Part shown: piece by piece, positions 9,301 to 18,968 of the stretch
Layout: every line of letters begins with the position of its first letter
How positions within the stretch are numbered: position 1 is the stretch's first letter
The notes under the pieces: model-generated
Database searches by the model: none
Told to the model about the DNA's origin: nothing
The model's input: only the letters and a program-made list of their open reading frames with translations
Assembly (NCBI GenBank): GCA_018350325.1
Contig: JAEVLN010000028.1
Coordinates: forward strand, 186,001-250,000
Source: Globodera rostochiensis
Lineage: Eukaryota; Nematoda; Chromadorea; Rhabditida; Heteroderidae
DNA: 64,000 bases
Reading direction: 5' to 3'
Program-made: the position numbers and the translations under genes

Positions 9301-11443
9301 GTGGGGGAAGTACTTTTTGTTCTCCACCCCATCAATTTCAAGGCCGAACGTCTTGACAAACGCCGCCAGTTTCAATGGAATCAATTTATAACTGAAAAAA
9401 TTTAATTAAATTTGGATTTTGATTGATTTTCTTTTACCTGTCCCTAAAGACAGTCGCCGTTATGCCGCCCTTTTTGGTAGCGCGCAGCTCCAGCAGATGG
9501 TTGCCCTGGCGCACAAGATTAGGGCAGACGCCCATTCTCAGCATTTCGCCGTAGACCAGTACGTGATCGTAGCGTGAACCTTAATTTGCAATTTATTATT
9601 ATTTTTTATGTTTTTTATTTTTTACCGGCGTGCGCGTACGCGTACGTTGTGACGGAGACAGGCTTTTCGCCTTTCTCGTCAAAGATCATCCAGTTGTTGT
9701 CGTCGTCATCGTCGCTATCGACGTCATCGGCCTCCTCGTCCAGTACGTTGTTTTTGGCCGGGGCGCGCTTCCGCTTTCGGCGCTCATTGGCGTCAAGGCC
9801 CAGCGTTTCCGCCTCAAAGTGCAGCAGCCATTTTGTGAAGGCCGCCAGCGGGTCGTCCACGCGAAAGGCCCTGTCCTTCGGTGTTGTCGTAGTAAAACGG
9901 CGCCCATGAATAGAATCGGAGTGGCCCGCAAATCGCGCAAGCTTTTTCCAGCTCCTTGTCCCAGATGCCCTTCTCAATGCACCTTGTGCAAGTGACGTGG
10001 GCGTAGCAGAAGTTGACCTGTAAAATTAATTTGAAAATATTCCTCGACGGCAATAATTAGTACCTGATGTTTAAATCGCGCAAGTTCGGGGTCCGGCTTG
10101 AAGGCCGTTGTGCACTCAAAGTCGAAGAAGATGAGGCGTTTGTCCTTCTTCTCTTTCGGCCGGTACGGGATGTAGCAGTCGCGCGGCGCGTGAAACCCAA
10201 GGCAGACTCGACAGAACTTTTGGCCACACTGATGTCCCTTCTGCTTATCCTGCGCCTTAAAATCTTGCCATGCAAATATGATCCCAAAATTGAGTCTTAC
10301 CCGAACTATGTAAATCACGCCGCAGTCAATACACTTCTTGGAGCTTTTGCAGATGGCGTTTTGGGTGGTCGTCGTCTCTTTTCCGCGCTTGGTTTTCCGT
10401 ATTGTTATTTTGGCGTGATGCTCATAGCATTCGGCGCATTTGAAAGTCTAAAAAAGGAAAATTAAATTAATTTTAATTGGTTTGATTAGCCTTATTGCAG
10501 CCCAAGCAAGTTTCAAAGAAGTTGCCATTTTTGTTGTCGCAATTGCCCTTGAAGGCGTTTCCGACGCGTTGACAGTTGTGGCACTTCCATTTGCAGGTCG
10601 CGTTGTGGCGGTTTGGTTGAAGATACGGCATCTCGCACTGAAAGTAGATTTGTTTGTTATTCGTCTTCCCTTTTCAGCCGCTTACCCCAAAGCAATAATT
10701 TCCTTTTTGGTTGAATATCCGCCCAATCGCCTTGATTGCGTCATAGTGCCCAGCCGCTCCATCATCGCCCCCCGTGAACAGCACACAAAGCTCGTGCTGG
10801 TAGTCGTCCACATCCGATTTCCAAGAAGGCTTCATTTTGCCCGATGTCTCGAAGCAGAAAAGTCGGAACATTCCGGGATGAAGTTGATCATAAAAGGCCT
10901 TAAACCAAATATTATCGCTAAAATTATTATTAGTTTGTGCCAATATACCTGAATTCTTTCGCCATACTCCTCAACCGAATAAAATGGTTGGGCCAAATCA
11001 ATGTTGCATGCCCTGCACAAAGCGTGCACACCATTAAGCTGCTTTGCCGGTGCCCGCTTGTATTCGCTGAACCGTTGTTGAGGTAGCACAAACTTCATGC
11101 GCAGAAATTCAGACGCCCGGAAGAGACAAAGGTTGTCGTTGTTCGTCAGCTCGAATGTTGCCCCCGGGTGGATGGTGTAGTTGATGCTGAACTCCTTGGG
11201 CCGACCTTTGCCTGCCATCTTTTTCCGCTTTCCTCCGCCGTCAATCGCCGTGATATCAATGACAAACGATACTTCGCAAATCGACGGCCGTTCCTTTGAC
11301 TTGTTGCTTTGGTCCACCATCTCAAAGCGCGTCAAAATTGTTTCCGCAGTTGTGTTGTCAATCTTCTTGAAGTGTAGCGCAATTTCGTCGTCCAGATGTC
11401 GCGCAGACAGCAAAAAGATGAAGTGATCAGCGACAATATTCAT
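6301..11443 (-). pseudogene. Protein-primed family B DNA polymerase (pPolB), 22 exons, two frame breaks
   Basis: Exons read from ATG 11443 to the stop at 6301; 21 introns of 43-50 nt, all with a GT donor except one GC (at 10490). Total about 1395 codons. Order: Cys/His-rich N-terminal region (about 10.9-10.3 kb), Exo I (FFDFEC), Exo II (SRYDHVL), Exo III (DYCKTDV), a cysteine-containing CFWHACPHC segment, motif A (DFNSLYPS at about 8.17 kb), motif B (KLCLNSLWGRF at about 7.37 kb), motif C, then GPKAYA. Two exons are one nucleotide too long for their splice phases: 9626-10017 (extra base near 9875) and 6864-6934 (extra base near 6928, inside the DTDS motif C). As sequenced the product would lose its palm. 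Either this copy is dead or these are sequencing errors. Acts in self-replication of the element. Confidence 0.88.
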
Positions 11444-11538
11444 TTGTCCGCTCCCTGCACCGCGTAAGCCAAGGTCATGGCGAAGAGCGCCTTCAAAACG
11501 TCCTCGGGGTATGCAGACCCCCAGATAAAGTTGAGCAT
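11440..11538 (-). CDS. 32-codon ORF overlapping the polymerase start (ATGA overlap)
   Basis: ATG 11538 opens a 32-codon frame (MLNFIWGSAYPEDVL...) whose TGA (11442-11440) overlaps the polymerase ATG (11443) as ATGA. It could be an upstream ORF that controls polymerase translation by termination-reinitiation, or simply part of an unrecognised upstream exon. There is no homology I recognise. The evidence is only the overlap and an ATG in reasonable context. Confidence 0.25.
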   Translation of the reverse strand: MLNFIWGSAYPEDVLKALFAMTLAYAVQGADK

Positions 11539-11589
11539 AAAACGGCGGAGAAAACGAAAAGCTTGAACAAAGTAAAAATAATTTTTAGT

Positions 11590-12060
11590 TTAAAAATATT
11601 TATTTAAAAGAAATAAATGAGAAAAAAGCGTTAAAAGACTTTTTGGGGAAATTTTTGGCTTATAGGCGAGTTATATTCCCTTTCACTCAATGAAGCTCTG
11701 GCCAAGTGGTTAGAGTGCTGGGTTCGACGACCGACGAGCGAAAGTTCAAATCCCGCTCGATGAAGATGATTTTATTTGATTAAAAAATAATTTTAAGAAT
11801 ATTTAAAATCTCGCGCAGTCAAAAATTCGAAATTTAAATTTAAATAATTTAAAAAAGTCGCGCAGGGTGCGCAAGTACCTCGCGCAGTGAAAAAATAATG
11901 ATATTTAAATAAATAAAATATAAATATAATAAAGCTGCCCAGGAGAGGTGGTACGCGCAAGTCAAAAAAAAATTTGCATAATTTCGCGCAGGGTGCGCAA
12001 GTGGGCTGCGCAGGGCAAAAAATTTGCATAAACTCGCGCAGGGTCCAAAAGGCAAGGCGA
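11590..12060. repeat. Repeat block 1: tRNA-like core followed by GCGCAG array
   Basis: About 290 bp here (11590-11880) is repeated with high identity at 12848-13134. The shared part includes an AT-rich lead, a TTGGCTTATAGGCGA segment and a tRNA-like unit. After it come many spaced copies of TCGCGCAGGGTGCGC-type motifs on the + strand out to 12060. It may be terminal or subterminal repeat DNA of the Maverick, or an independent SINE-like duplication. Confidence 0.6.
11691..11764 (+). ncRNA. tRNA-like Pol III unit (A and B boxes), copy 1
   Basis: An A box-like TGGCCAAGTGG is followed about 40 bp later by a B box-like AGTTCAAATCC. The spacing is right for RNA polymerase III, but I cannot fold a canonical acceptor stem or T arm, so it is more likely tRNA-derived (SINE head or relic) than a working tRNA. 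Confidence 0.35.
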
Positions 12061-12158
12061 TGTGCGCGAGATGCCCCTTCAAGGCGTATGGGAGGGGCAA
12101 AAGCCCTTTTGTTCAGTGATTGAGTTAATTATTATTATTTTAATTAATTTCGCCGCAC

Positions 12159-12490
12159 CTTTAAATCGCCCACTGCTAGCCTGTGCCGCTGCCAGGCACA
12201 TCCAATTCTCTCCATTGAACTGCTCGGCGTCCAACTCCTTGTTCACTGTCGGTTGTTTCCGTTGTGCGCGTACTGCTGCCTTTGGTTGCGCAGGAACCTG
12301 AAAAAAATCCCGGACAGTTAGAAAATGTTTTTATACTTTATTAAAGGGCCCCCACAATCTCCTCATGCTGAAGGCGTTCGAGTACAGCTTCCAGCGGCGG
12401 TGCTTCTTCCAGCAAGGCATCGGCATCCATTGCAGGGCTGAACGGCCCCTCCAATAGTGGTGGCAGGTCGTCATCCGCGAAAGCTGCCAT
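12159..12490 (-). CDS. Small spliced acidic ORF between the repeat blocks, unknown
   Basis: Exon 1 (12356-12490) encodes an acidic, Leu/Pro-rich start (MAAFADDDLPPLLEG). A 58-nt intron with a weak GTGGGG donor and a good TTTTTTTCAG acceptor (12298-12355) joins in phase to exon 2 (12159-12297), a basic Ala/Gln-rich stretch then FNGENWMCLAAAQ. Exon 2 ends at a GT donor (12158) and the next exon is not certain. Unspliced, it stops after 49 codons. An acidic activator-like peptide of the Maverick right arm is one possibility; no family recognised. Confidence 0.3.
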
Positions 12491-12844
12491 TATTTTTAAA
12501 ATTTGGCTAAAATCGTAAAGGTAAAAAATGCCGAAGGGCTGCAATGAGTAAAAATTGGTACAATTTCTCCCAACCAGCCCCTTTTTATTTGAATTTAAGA
12601 GCTAAAAATAGAAACCCATCAATCAAATCGAGAAATCCATTTCAAAAGATTCAAAATAAAATTGGCGCGCAATTTTTTATATGTTTACTATACAAATCCC
12701 TTTCAAATATTTGGTCAATGCAATTAATCTTGTCGCTAAAACTTGCCAAAGTTTTTTATTTTTATTTTTGGGCAAAATTTAGAATTTATTTTTACGTTTA
12801 TAATTATTATTTTTAAAATCTGGGGCTTTTTAAATTATGATTCT

Positions 12845-13310
12845 TATTTTTAAAATATTTATTAAAAAGAAATAAATGGAAAAAATGCGTTAAAAGAATT
12901 TTTGGGAAATTTTTGGCTTATAGGCGAATTATATCCCTTTCTCGCAATGAAGCTGTGGCCAAGTGGTTAGTGTGCGAGGTTCGACGACCAACGAGCGAAA
13001 GTTCAAATCCCTCGGGATGAAAATAATTTTATTTGATTTAAAAATAATTTTAAGAATATTTGAAATCTCGCGCACAGAAAAAATTCAAAATTTAAATTTA
13101 AATAATTATAAAAGTCGCGCAGGGTGCGCGAGTGAGTCGCGCAGTAAAAAAAATAAAATAATTAAAATAAATAAAATATAAATAATATATAAGGTCGCGC
13201 AGGCAAAATTTGCATAATCTCGCGCAGGTGCGCGAGCCAGGTGCGCGAGAGGGTCGCGCAGGACCAAAATTTGCATAAAGTCGCGCAGGACCCTGCTAAT
13301 AGGTTTTGGC
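12845..13310. repeat. Repeat block 2: second copy of tRNA-like core plus GCGCAG array
   Basis: Direct repeat of the block at 11590, including the tRNA-like core (12947-13020) and a following array of CGCGCAG motifs to about 13290. Divergence is mostly single substitutions and small indels. The 0.8 kb between the blocks is unique. Confidence 0.6.
12947..13020 (+). ncRNA. tRNA-like Pol III unit, copy 2
   Basis: Same A box (TGGCCAAGTGG) and B box (AGTTCAAATCC) arrangement as copy 1, with a few substitutions. Probably tRNA-derived and not a working tRNA, because stems are not convincing. Confidence 0.35.
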
Positions 13311-13449
13311 TTTAGGACTCACTTGGCTGGGCCTCAGGTGGCCCGCGCTCACTTGGCTGGCTGGCGCTCAATTGGCGCCCCACCCCCTCCATAGGTATGG
13401 GCTGCTACCGTAATCCGGCGGAATGGAAGGTAGTAACTACTACTGGGAG

Positions 13450-13912
13450 GAATGAAAGGACTGAAAAGGGTAATTAATCTCATTTTTATAATCAATTTGA
13501 GAGAGTAATTATTCCCTTTGTTTTAGTCATTTGTCAAAGCTTCGAAGCCGGCCAATTTCATCATCAAATTTTGGATTTATGACGCTGACTTTGTGCCATT
13601 TGAGCTGAAGAACAATTTGACGGCGGAGCGATTGTCTTTGCGACAAATGGACGAATACGTTTGGCTGTTGGTGCGTTGTCCAATTGCGCGAGAAGAAGCA
13701 AAATGGGCCGAGTGGGAGGAGGAGGCAAGTGGACGGCCATGGTGCTGGTGGAGACGTCAACGCGGAATCGCATCGTCATTGACTTCCGCGACAGGGACAT
13801 CGGCGACGGGTAAGGCAATGAATAGTCTCAAAATTCCCCTCAAATTGTTAAAATTTTTCTTTATTTCAGGCTGGCTGACGCAAAGGCAGGACAAATGTGT
13901 CTGATCGCTTGA
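13450..13912 (+). pseudogene. F-box-associated family fragment A (C-terminal part)
   Basis: A short exon ending LKR, an intron with TTGTTTTAG acceptor, then [45 protein letters not shown] and finally DRDIGDG, an intron, and a short tail to TGA 13910. The VPFELKNN...RCPI.R.E.KWA.WE pattern is one I know from a large F-box-associated family in cyst nematodes. The frame shifts once between the KWAEWEEEA part and the [10 protein letters not shown] part (around 13755-13770), and no F-box exon is seen upstream, so this is a broken fragment. Its 3' flank (to about 14110) is inverted at 16075-16260. Confidence 0.6.
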
Positions 13913-13999
13913 GCAAGCAACGAAGTGAATGAACGGACACAGAGGACGAACAAATTTAATGGACGAAATTCAACAGAAAATCGGATTAATGGGAATATA

Positions 14000-14930
14000 A
14001 TTGTTGGGTTCACTCATTTGCTGTACATATTAATATTGGAATCTGTGGACATTATTGTTGTATATTCTCTATCATGAAAATAAAAAATGTAACGGGGGCT
14101 GATCACCGGCTTTAGATCATTTTTAACGGACTCCGTTCACCAGGATTTCGACAAAAATTTCATCAAAAAGCGAACAAATTTTAAAAGCATTTGCCAGCAG
14201 GCAAAAGAAATTAAAAATAAATTTATTTCATATTAAATTATTTATTCCATCAATTTTGACTAACAGAAAATAAAATTAAAAGTAGCGCGAATTCATTTCA
14301 TAAACTATGCAAAAAAGCAATGTTAAAAAAAGCTCCGTCGAATCACAAATGAAAATTTATTATTTTATTTATATTATTAATTCATTCTCGTCCTCATCAG
14401 CCGGCCGGCCGTCGACGTCTTCCCGCTAAATCCCTCCCCCGTCCGTAAAAGTATTTGCATTTTCCCTTTTCCCCCAACTTTTGCGTTTTTGAGCCAAATA
14501 ATTGCTTAAAATGGTTGCTTTTTATATGTGAGTTAATAAATGGTTTAATTCCTTAAATTTGCACATAAATTTATAAAAATTGGGATTGGACAATTATCAA
14601 AAATAAATAGTAAACAAATTCAATTAAAAACCCATTAAAATCGACAAAAAGTTCCTAAAAACCCACAAAAAGCATCTTGCTTATCAAAAAACCACAAAAA
14701 GATGCTAAAGCAGCAGTCGGAACCCTAGCTTAACGATACCTTTAACTCTACGATTCGAAACGAATGTCTGAATCCGGAACAGCTCGTTCCCCCCCTCCCC
14801 CCCCCCCCCGAGTCGTTCCCCCCCCCCCCCGCTATTTCCTCGCCTTAGGTAATGCCAATTCTGCAAGTCGGAGCTGTGAACAGTTTGTTAGAATTGAGGT
14901 GAACAAAAAAATGTCTTAATTTTTTATTCT
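14000..14930. other. Non-coding stretch with AT-rich spacer and C-runs
   Basis: After the F-box fragment A 3' flank there is AT-rich spacer. At about 14790-14830 two poly-C runs flank a GAGTCGTT segment. No gene supported. Confidence 0.5.
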
Positions 14931-14936
14931 ATTTTA

Positions 14937-15390
14937 CAGGAAGTTATGGACCCGGAGAATGGCTTATACAATGAGAAGGAGGACGCTGCGACGTTCAAAG
15001 CCGAAGTGATCACTGAAGAGCCCAAAGGAATGGCGTAAGGTTTGTTTTGAAACTGATCTGATCAGGCTGGATAATGTTTCTACTGATCAGATGATGCATC
15101 ATTTTTGGTCAGTCCGTCCAAAACAATTTCTTCTCTTTTCTCATATTCAATGCAAATTTGGTTTTAGCGCTGTGCGCCTCGAAGCTGCTTTGCTGGTCAA
15201 TGGAAAAGTTGTGTATGTGAATAAACACGTGAGTTTAAATTAAAATTTGAAAAAATTTATTTTATAATGTTTAGCTGAATGGCGGCGCAATCGAAATTAT
15301 TTCCGGACTTTGTTTTTTTTGGAGAAAACGTCAAAGAATCGCTGCAAATTATAAGGCGAGATCGCTCATATCGATTGAAAAACGTTTTAA
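14937..15390 (+). pseudogene. MATH-BTB family fragment
   Basis: After a TATTTTACAG acceptor, the frame reads [15 protein letters not shown] then [14 protein letters not shown]; after an intron ending TTGGTTTTAG it reads RLEAALLVNGKVVYVNKH, the first strands of a BTB domain, then a GTGAGT donor. The next segment after an AG acceptor begins with Leu but loses the expected BTB helix (the LFF-GEN-like site is scrambled) and stops. Similar to nematode BTB genes but truncated, with no MATH exon upstream. Confidence 0.5.
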
Positions 15391-16074
15391 TTAACAAATT
15401 CACATAAGTAGGCGGTTTTTCGCCTTGTAATTTTTGTATTGTAAGGCTAAAAGTGTGCCTGATGTGGTTGGACGATTAAAACGCCTTAGGGCGGGGGCAT
15501 ACGTAAAGCATTGGCTTGGGTATAAAGCTGACCACCGCGCCGAGGGACGGCCGTTTTATTGAGCCAAGCGGGATTTTTTTACGAGAACGGAAAAACGCGG
15601 AATTCCGTCCCACACTTTTTGAAATTCCCGTTCCCGCATTTTTATTTTACAGGACTCTAGTTTCGACCTCCCGTCATGAAAATCGTCGACCCCCAAGTGC
15701 CAATGTTGAGACTATTTTGCCATTTTTCAAAATTATTAAGAAAAACTGCAATCGATTCGACTAAAAATACATATTATTGTGAAACCAATAATTTTATTTG
15801 ATGAAATAATAAACTGTTCATTTTCTTTTTGTTGATTTTTTTGGTTGTTTTGCGAAAAATTTTGCAAAAATCATTGTATTCGATATTCTAGGTATGGTTT
15901 TTTGGTCTTTCAATATAATACATATAGCAAAATAGAAAAGAAACAAAGCCACATTCATTTCAAATAACGATAATAAAGGGAAAAAATCGCTCTTTTTTTC
16001 ATTGGGACTGTAAAAGAGGACGGATAGGCCAAATGCTTGCCCAAAGTGATCAGACATTTTTGGAGATGATCAAA
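15391..16074. other. No gene seen
   Basis: AT-rich DNA with a GC-rich patch at about 15490-15560. The open frames here are short and without recognisable motifs. Confidence 0.5.
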
Positions 16075-16265
16075 AATCCGGTGATCAGTCCCCGTCACAT
16101 TTTTTATTTTCATGATAGAATGAGTACACCAAATAATATACGAATTCCAATTAATACAGCAAATGAGTGAACCCAACAATTATATTCCCATTAATCCGAT
16201 TTTCTGTTTGAATTTTGTCCATTAAATGCGTTCGCCCTCTGTGTCCGTCCATTCACTTCTTGGGC

Positions 16266-16563
16266 TCATCTGTCGTTTGCGTCACGCATTCTGAAAATTA
16301 GAAAAATGTTAACAATGGAAGCGGAAAATTTTGAAACTATTCCCTTACCCAGCGCCGATGCCGCTGCCTTCGAAGGTAATGAAAATGCGATTCGGTTGAC
16401 GGCTCCACCAACACCATGGCCACACAATTGCCTCCTCCTCCCACTTGGCCCATTTCGCCTCTTCTCGCGCAATCGGACAACGCATCAACAGCCAATAGCC
16501 TCCGATGAGTCGAAATGTCAATCGCTCGCCCGTCGACTTGTTCATCAGCTCAAATGGCACAAG
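16266..16563 (-). pseudogene. F-box-associated family fragment B
   Basis: Reverse strand: [34 protein letters not shown], then [12 protein letters not shown], a GTAAGG intron and a short MRDANDR tail to TGA 16266. Same C-terminal module as fragment A, in inverted orientation about 2.4 kb away, with its 3' flank also matching. It starts abruptly at about 16563, where an unrelated forward-strand gene fragment begins, so it is truncated by a rearrangement. Confidence 0.6.
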
Positions 16564-16573
16564 GCGAAGCGAG

Positions 16574-16993
16574 GATCAGAAGCGGTGGCGCCAGCTGGTC
16601 AACAACAGGATCAAACCGTTGGATATTATGGGCGTGAAGTAAGTCCGAAGTGTTTTTAAACAAACAAACAAAAAACATTTCTTTGTTTAAGTTTGATGGC
16701 GCCGGTCCTCAGCCACGTCAGCAACATGGTGAATCAGAAGCGGTGGCGCCAGCTGGTCAGCAACAGCATGCAACAGTTGGATATTATGGGCGTGAAGTAA
16801 GTCCAAAGTGTTTTTAAACAAACAAACAAAAAACTTTTCTTTTTTAAGTTTGACGGCGCCGGTCCTCAACAACGTCGTGGATCAGGGGCGGTGGCAGGAC
16901 GTTCTGGAGATCCATCTGCCCGCAATCCGGATGCGCCATCAAACAACCCGGAAAATGCAGAAGTTCGAGGACGCAATTGAGAAAGAACAGTAG
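16574..16993 (+). CDS. Fragment with tandemly duplicated exon, unknown product
   Basis: Frame: QKRWRQLV then QLDIMGV, a GTAAGT intron of about 53 nt, [13 protein letters not shown] plus a second QKRWRQLV...QLDIMGV, a second almost identical intron, then [15 protein letters not shown] and a helix ending EDAIEKEQ (stop 16991). The two exon-intron units (about 16574-16690 and 16725-16850) are close copies, so an exon with its intron was duplicated in tandem. The 5' part is missing, joined directly to F-box fragment B on the other strand. I do not recognise the domain. It looks alpha-helical and could be the 3' end of a larger gene. Confidence 0.45.
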
Positions 16994-17159
16994 AAAATGA
17001 TTCTAGGCCGATGATATTATTGAGAGGCTGACATCCGTATGTAGCCCAATTTTTGCTATCTGTTCCGTTCTATTAAGATAAATCTGTTTCCCACTTCTAT
17101 TGTCACAACTCATATATTGTAAATATACTCCATAAAATAAAAAATTGACTTACCGCTCA

Positions 17160-17490
17160 TTTTCATGATAAGTATAATATACAACAAATAATATAAGCAA
17201 ATTCCAATATTAATACAGCAAATGAATGAACCCAACAATTATAAACACATTAATCCGATGCTGTTTAAATTTCCTCCATTAAATCGTTTGTCCTCCGTCC
17301 GTCCATTCACTTCGTTGCTTGCTCAAGCTATCAGAACCTTTTAACAAAGAAATCGACCTGATTCCAATGTGTCTGAATCCGATCACTTTGCGCCATTTCC
17401 GTCATCCGCGCGACGAATTTCATCCAACCCAACGACCATTCCCTCGACTTGAAATGGACGTCCACCAAAACGTCCAAAAAACAATAGCAG
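17160..17490 (-). pseudogene. F-box-associated family fragment C (N-terminal part)
   Basis: Reverse strand reads VDVHFKSREWSLGWMKF then DRIQTHWNQVDFF, matching the N-terminal 'DAHF..REWSLG' segment of the same F-box-associated family. It is followed by 3' flank DNA (17160-17340) that matches the flank of fragments A and B. The central domain is missing, so this is a deletion derivative. Confidence 0.45.
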
Positions 17491-17499
17491 TCAGAACAA

Positions 17500-18130
17500 A
17501 AAAAAATAATAAATAAAGCTCCCCCAATGGGCGCCCAAACGTATCCAATCGTGAGGCCATCAAATAATTTAGCATTTAGGGGACATTTTGAACGGTTTTA
17601 TGGACATTTGTCCAGAATGGAATTGGGCCAGAAAACTTACAAAAAGGGCATTTTTTTGATAACATCAACTCAAACTCATCGCGAGGTTTCATCGAGCTAA
17701 TCGGTTCCGATTGAAAAAAGTTATAAAGCTTTCGATATTTGGACCATTCGGTGTTCGGACCGGAAGCGCCAATAGTAAGGGCCCTATTTATGTGCCATGT
17801 TTGACGAGGACGACCTTATGGACTGCACAATTTCGGTGCCGTCCTCCACCTCCTCTCTGCTGATCAATAAATTTGGCGATTTTTTCCTTTAAAACGAAAA
17901 TATCGCAAAAATCATTGTATAAAAGGGTTTTTTTAATCTTCCAAGGTTTTTTTGGAATTCTTTTTAATGAATATACAGCAAATAATGTACGCAGATTCCA
18001 ATATTAATACAGCAAATGAGTGATCAACAATTATAATTATTTAATTTATTTTCTGTTTGAATTGAATTTCCTCCATTAAATTTGTTTGTCCCCTGCGTCT
18101 GTCCATTTACTTCTTGGGTCACTTGGACCG
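17500..18130. other. Spacer between F-box fragments
   Basis: AT-rich spacer; 17960-18130 repeats the 3' flank seen beside fragments A-C. A short frame around 17800-17880 (DEDDLMDCTISV) is isolated. No gene supported. Confidence 0.4.
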
Positions 18131-18134
18131 GCCT

Positions 18135-18415
18135 TTGCGTCAAACATTCTGAAATTAGAAAAGTTTTAACGAAATGGGAGAGGAAATTTCGAGACTATTC
18201 ATCGCCTTACCCGTCGCCGATGTCCCTGTCGTTGAAGGTAATGTAGATGAAATTCCATTGACGGTACAATTCGTACGTAATTGCCTCCTCCTCCCATTTA
18301 GCCCATTTGTCCTCTTCTCGCCCAATTGGACAACGCACCAACAGCCAATAGCCTCCGATTCGTCGAAATGTCAATCGCTCCCCCGTCCAATTGTTCTTCA
18401 GCTCAAATGGCACAA
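18135..18415 (-). pseudogene. F-box-associated family fragment D
   Basis: Reverse strand reads [34 protein letters not shown] and YITFNDRDIGDG, then an intron and a short C-terminal tail (DAKAGPSDPRS). It is truncated at about 18420, where the interstitial telomeric array begins. Confidence 0.55.
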
Positions 18416-18454
18416 CGTCATCGCCCTCCTCATCCCCAAAAAAATCAATGTAAG

Positions 18455-18968
18455 CAAGCCTAAGCCTAAGCCTAAGCCTAAGCCTAAGCCTAAGCCTAAG
18501 CCTAAGCCTAAGCCAAGCCTAAGCCTAAGCCTAAGCAAGCCAAGCCTAAGCCTAAGCCTAAGCCTAAGCCTAAGCCTAAACCAAGCCTAAGCCTAAGCAA
18601 GCCAAGCCTAAGCCTAAGCCTAAACCAAGCCTAAGCCTAAGCCAAGCCTAAGCCTAAGCCTAAGCCTAAGCCTAAGCCTAAACCAAGCCTAAGCCTAAGC
18701 CAAGCCTAAGCCTAAGCCTAAGCCTAAGCCTAAGCCTAAGCCTAAACCAAGCCTAAGCCTAAGCCAAGCCTAAGCCTAAGCCTAAGCCTAAACCAAGCCT
18801 AAGCCTAAGCCAAGCCTAAGCCTAAGCCTAAGCCAAGCCTAAGCCTAAGACTAAGCCTAAGCCAAGCCTAAGCCAAGCCTAAGCCTAAACCAAGCCTAAG
18901 CCTAAGCCAAGCCTAAGCCAAGCCTAAGCCTAAACCAAGCCTAAGCCTAAGCCAAGCCTAAGCCTAAG
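18455..18968. repeat. Interstitial telomeric repeat array (GCCTAA on +, TTAGGC on -)
   Basis: About 514 bp made almost entirely of AAGCCTAAGCCT units, the complement of the nematode telomere repeat TTAGGC. Many units have lost TA (AAGCCAAGCC), a few carry point changes (AAACC, GACT), so it is degenerate and not an active chromosome end. Ordered higher-level repeats of about 60-80 bp (blocks joined by AAACCAAGCC) show it has since expanded by tandem duplication. Confidence 0.9.

Larger units (their letters stand above)
1..11540. mobile_element. Maverick/Polinton virus-like DNA transposon, left end outside window
   Basis: The gene set defines a Polinton: protein-primed family B DNA polymerase, retroviral-type integrase with chromodomain, A32/FtsK-type packaging ATPase, penton-like minor capsid protein and two small conserved Polinton proteins. 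Order and strands are capsid and zinc gene (-), PAZ, zinc, ATPase, small proteins and integrase (+), polymerase (-). The left terminal repeat, major capsid and protease genes are not in the window. The right end is uncertain: the last recognisable gene starts at 11443, with a tiny overlapping ORF to 11538, and the repeat blocks to 13310 may belong to the terminus. No terminal inverted repeat can be tested without the left end. Nearly all introns are 39-50 nt. Confidence 0.93.

Noticed and set aside
11691..13020. Functional tRNA genes
   Set aside because: A and B boxes are present but no canonical cloverleaf can be drawn by eye; treated as tRNA-derived.
18419..18592. Lys-Pro and Ser-Leu repeat protein
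   Set aside because: It is the translation of the GCCTAA telomeric array.
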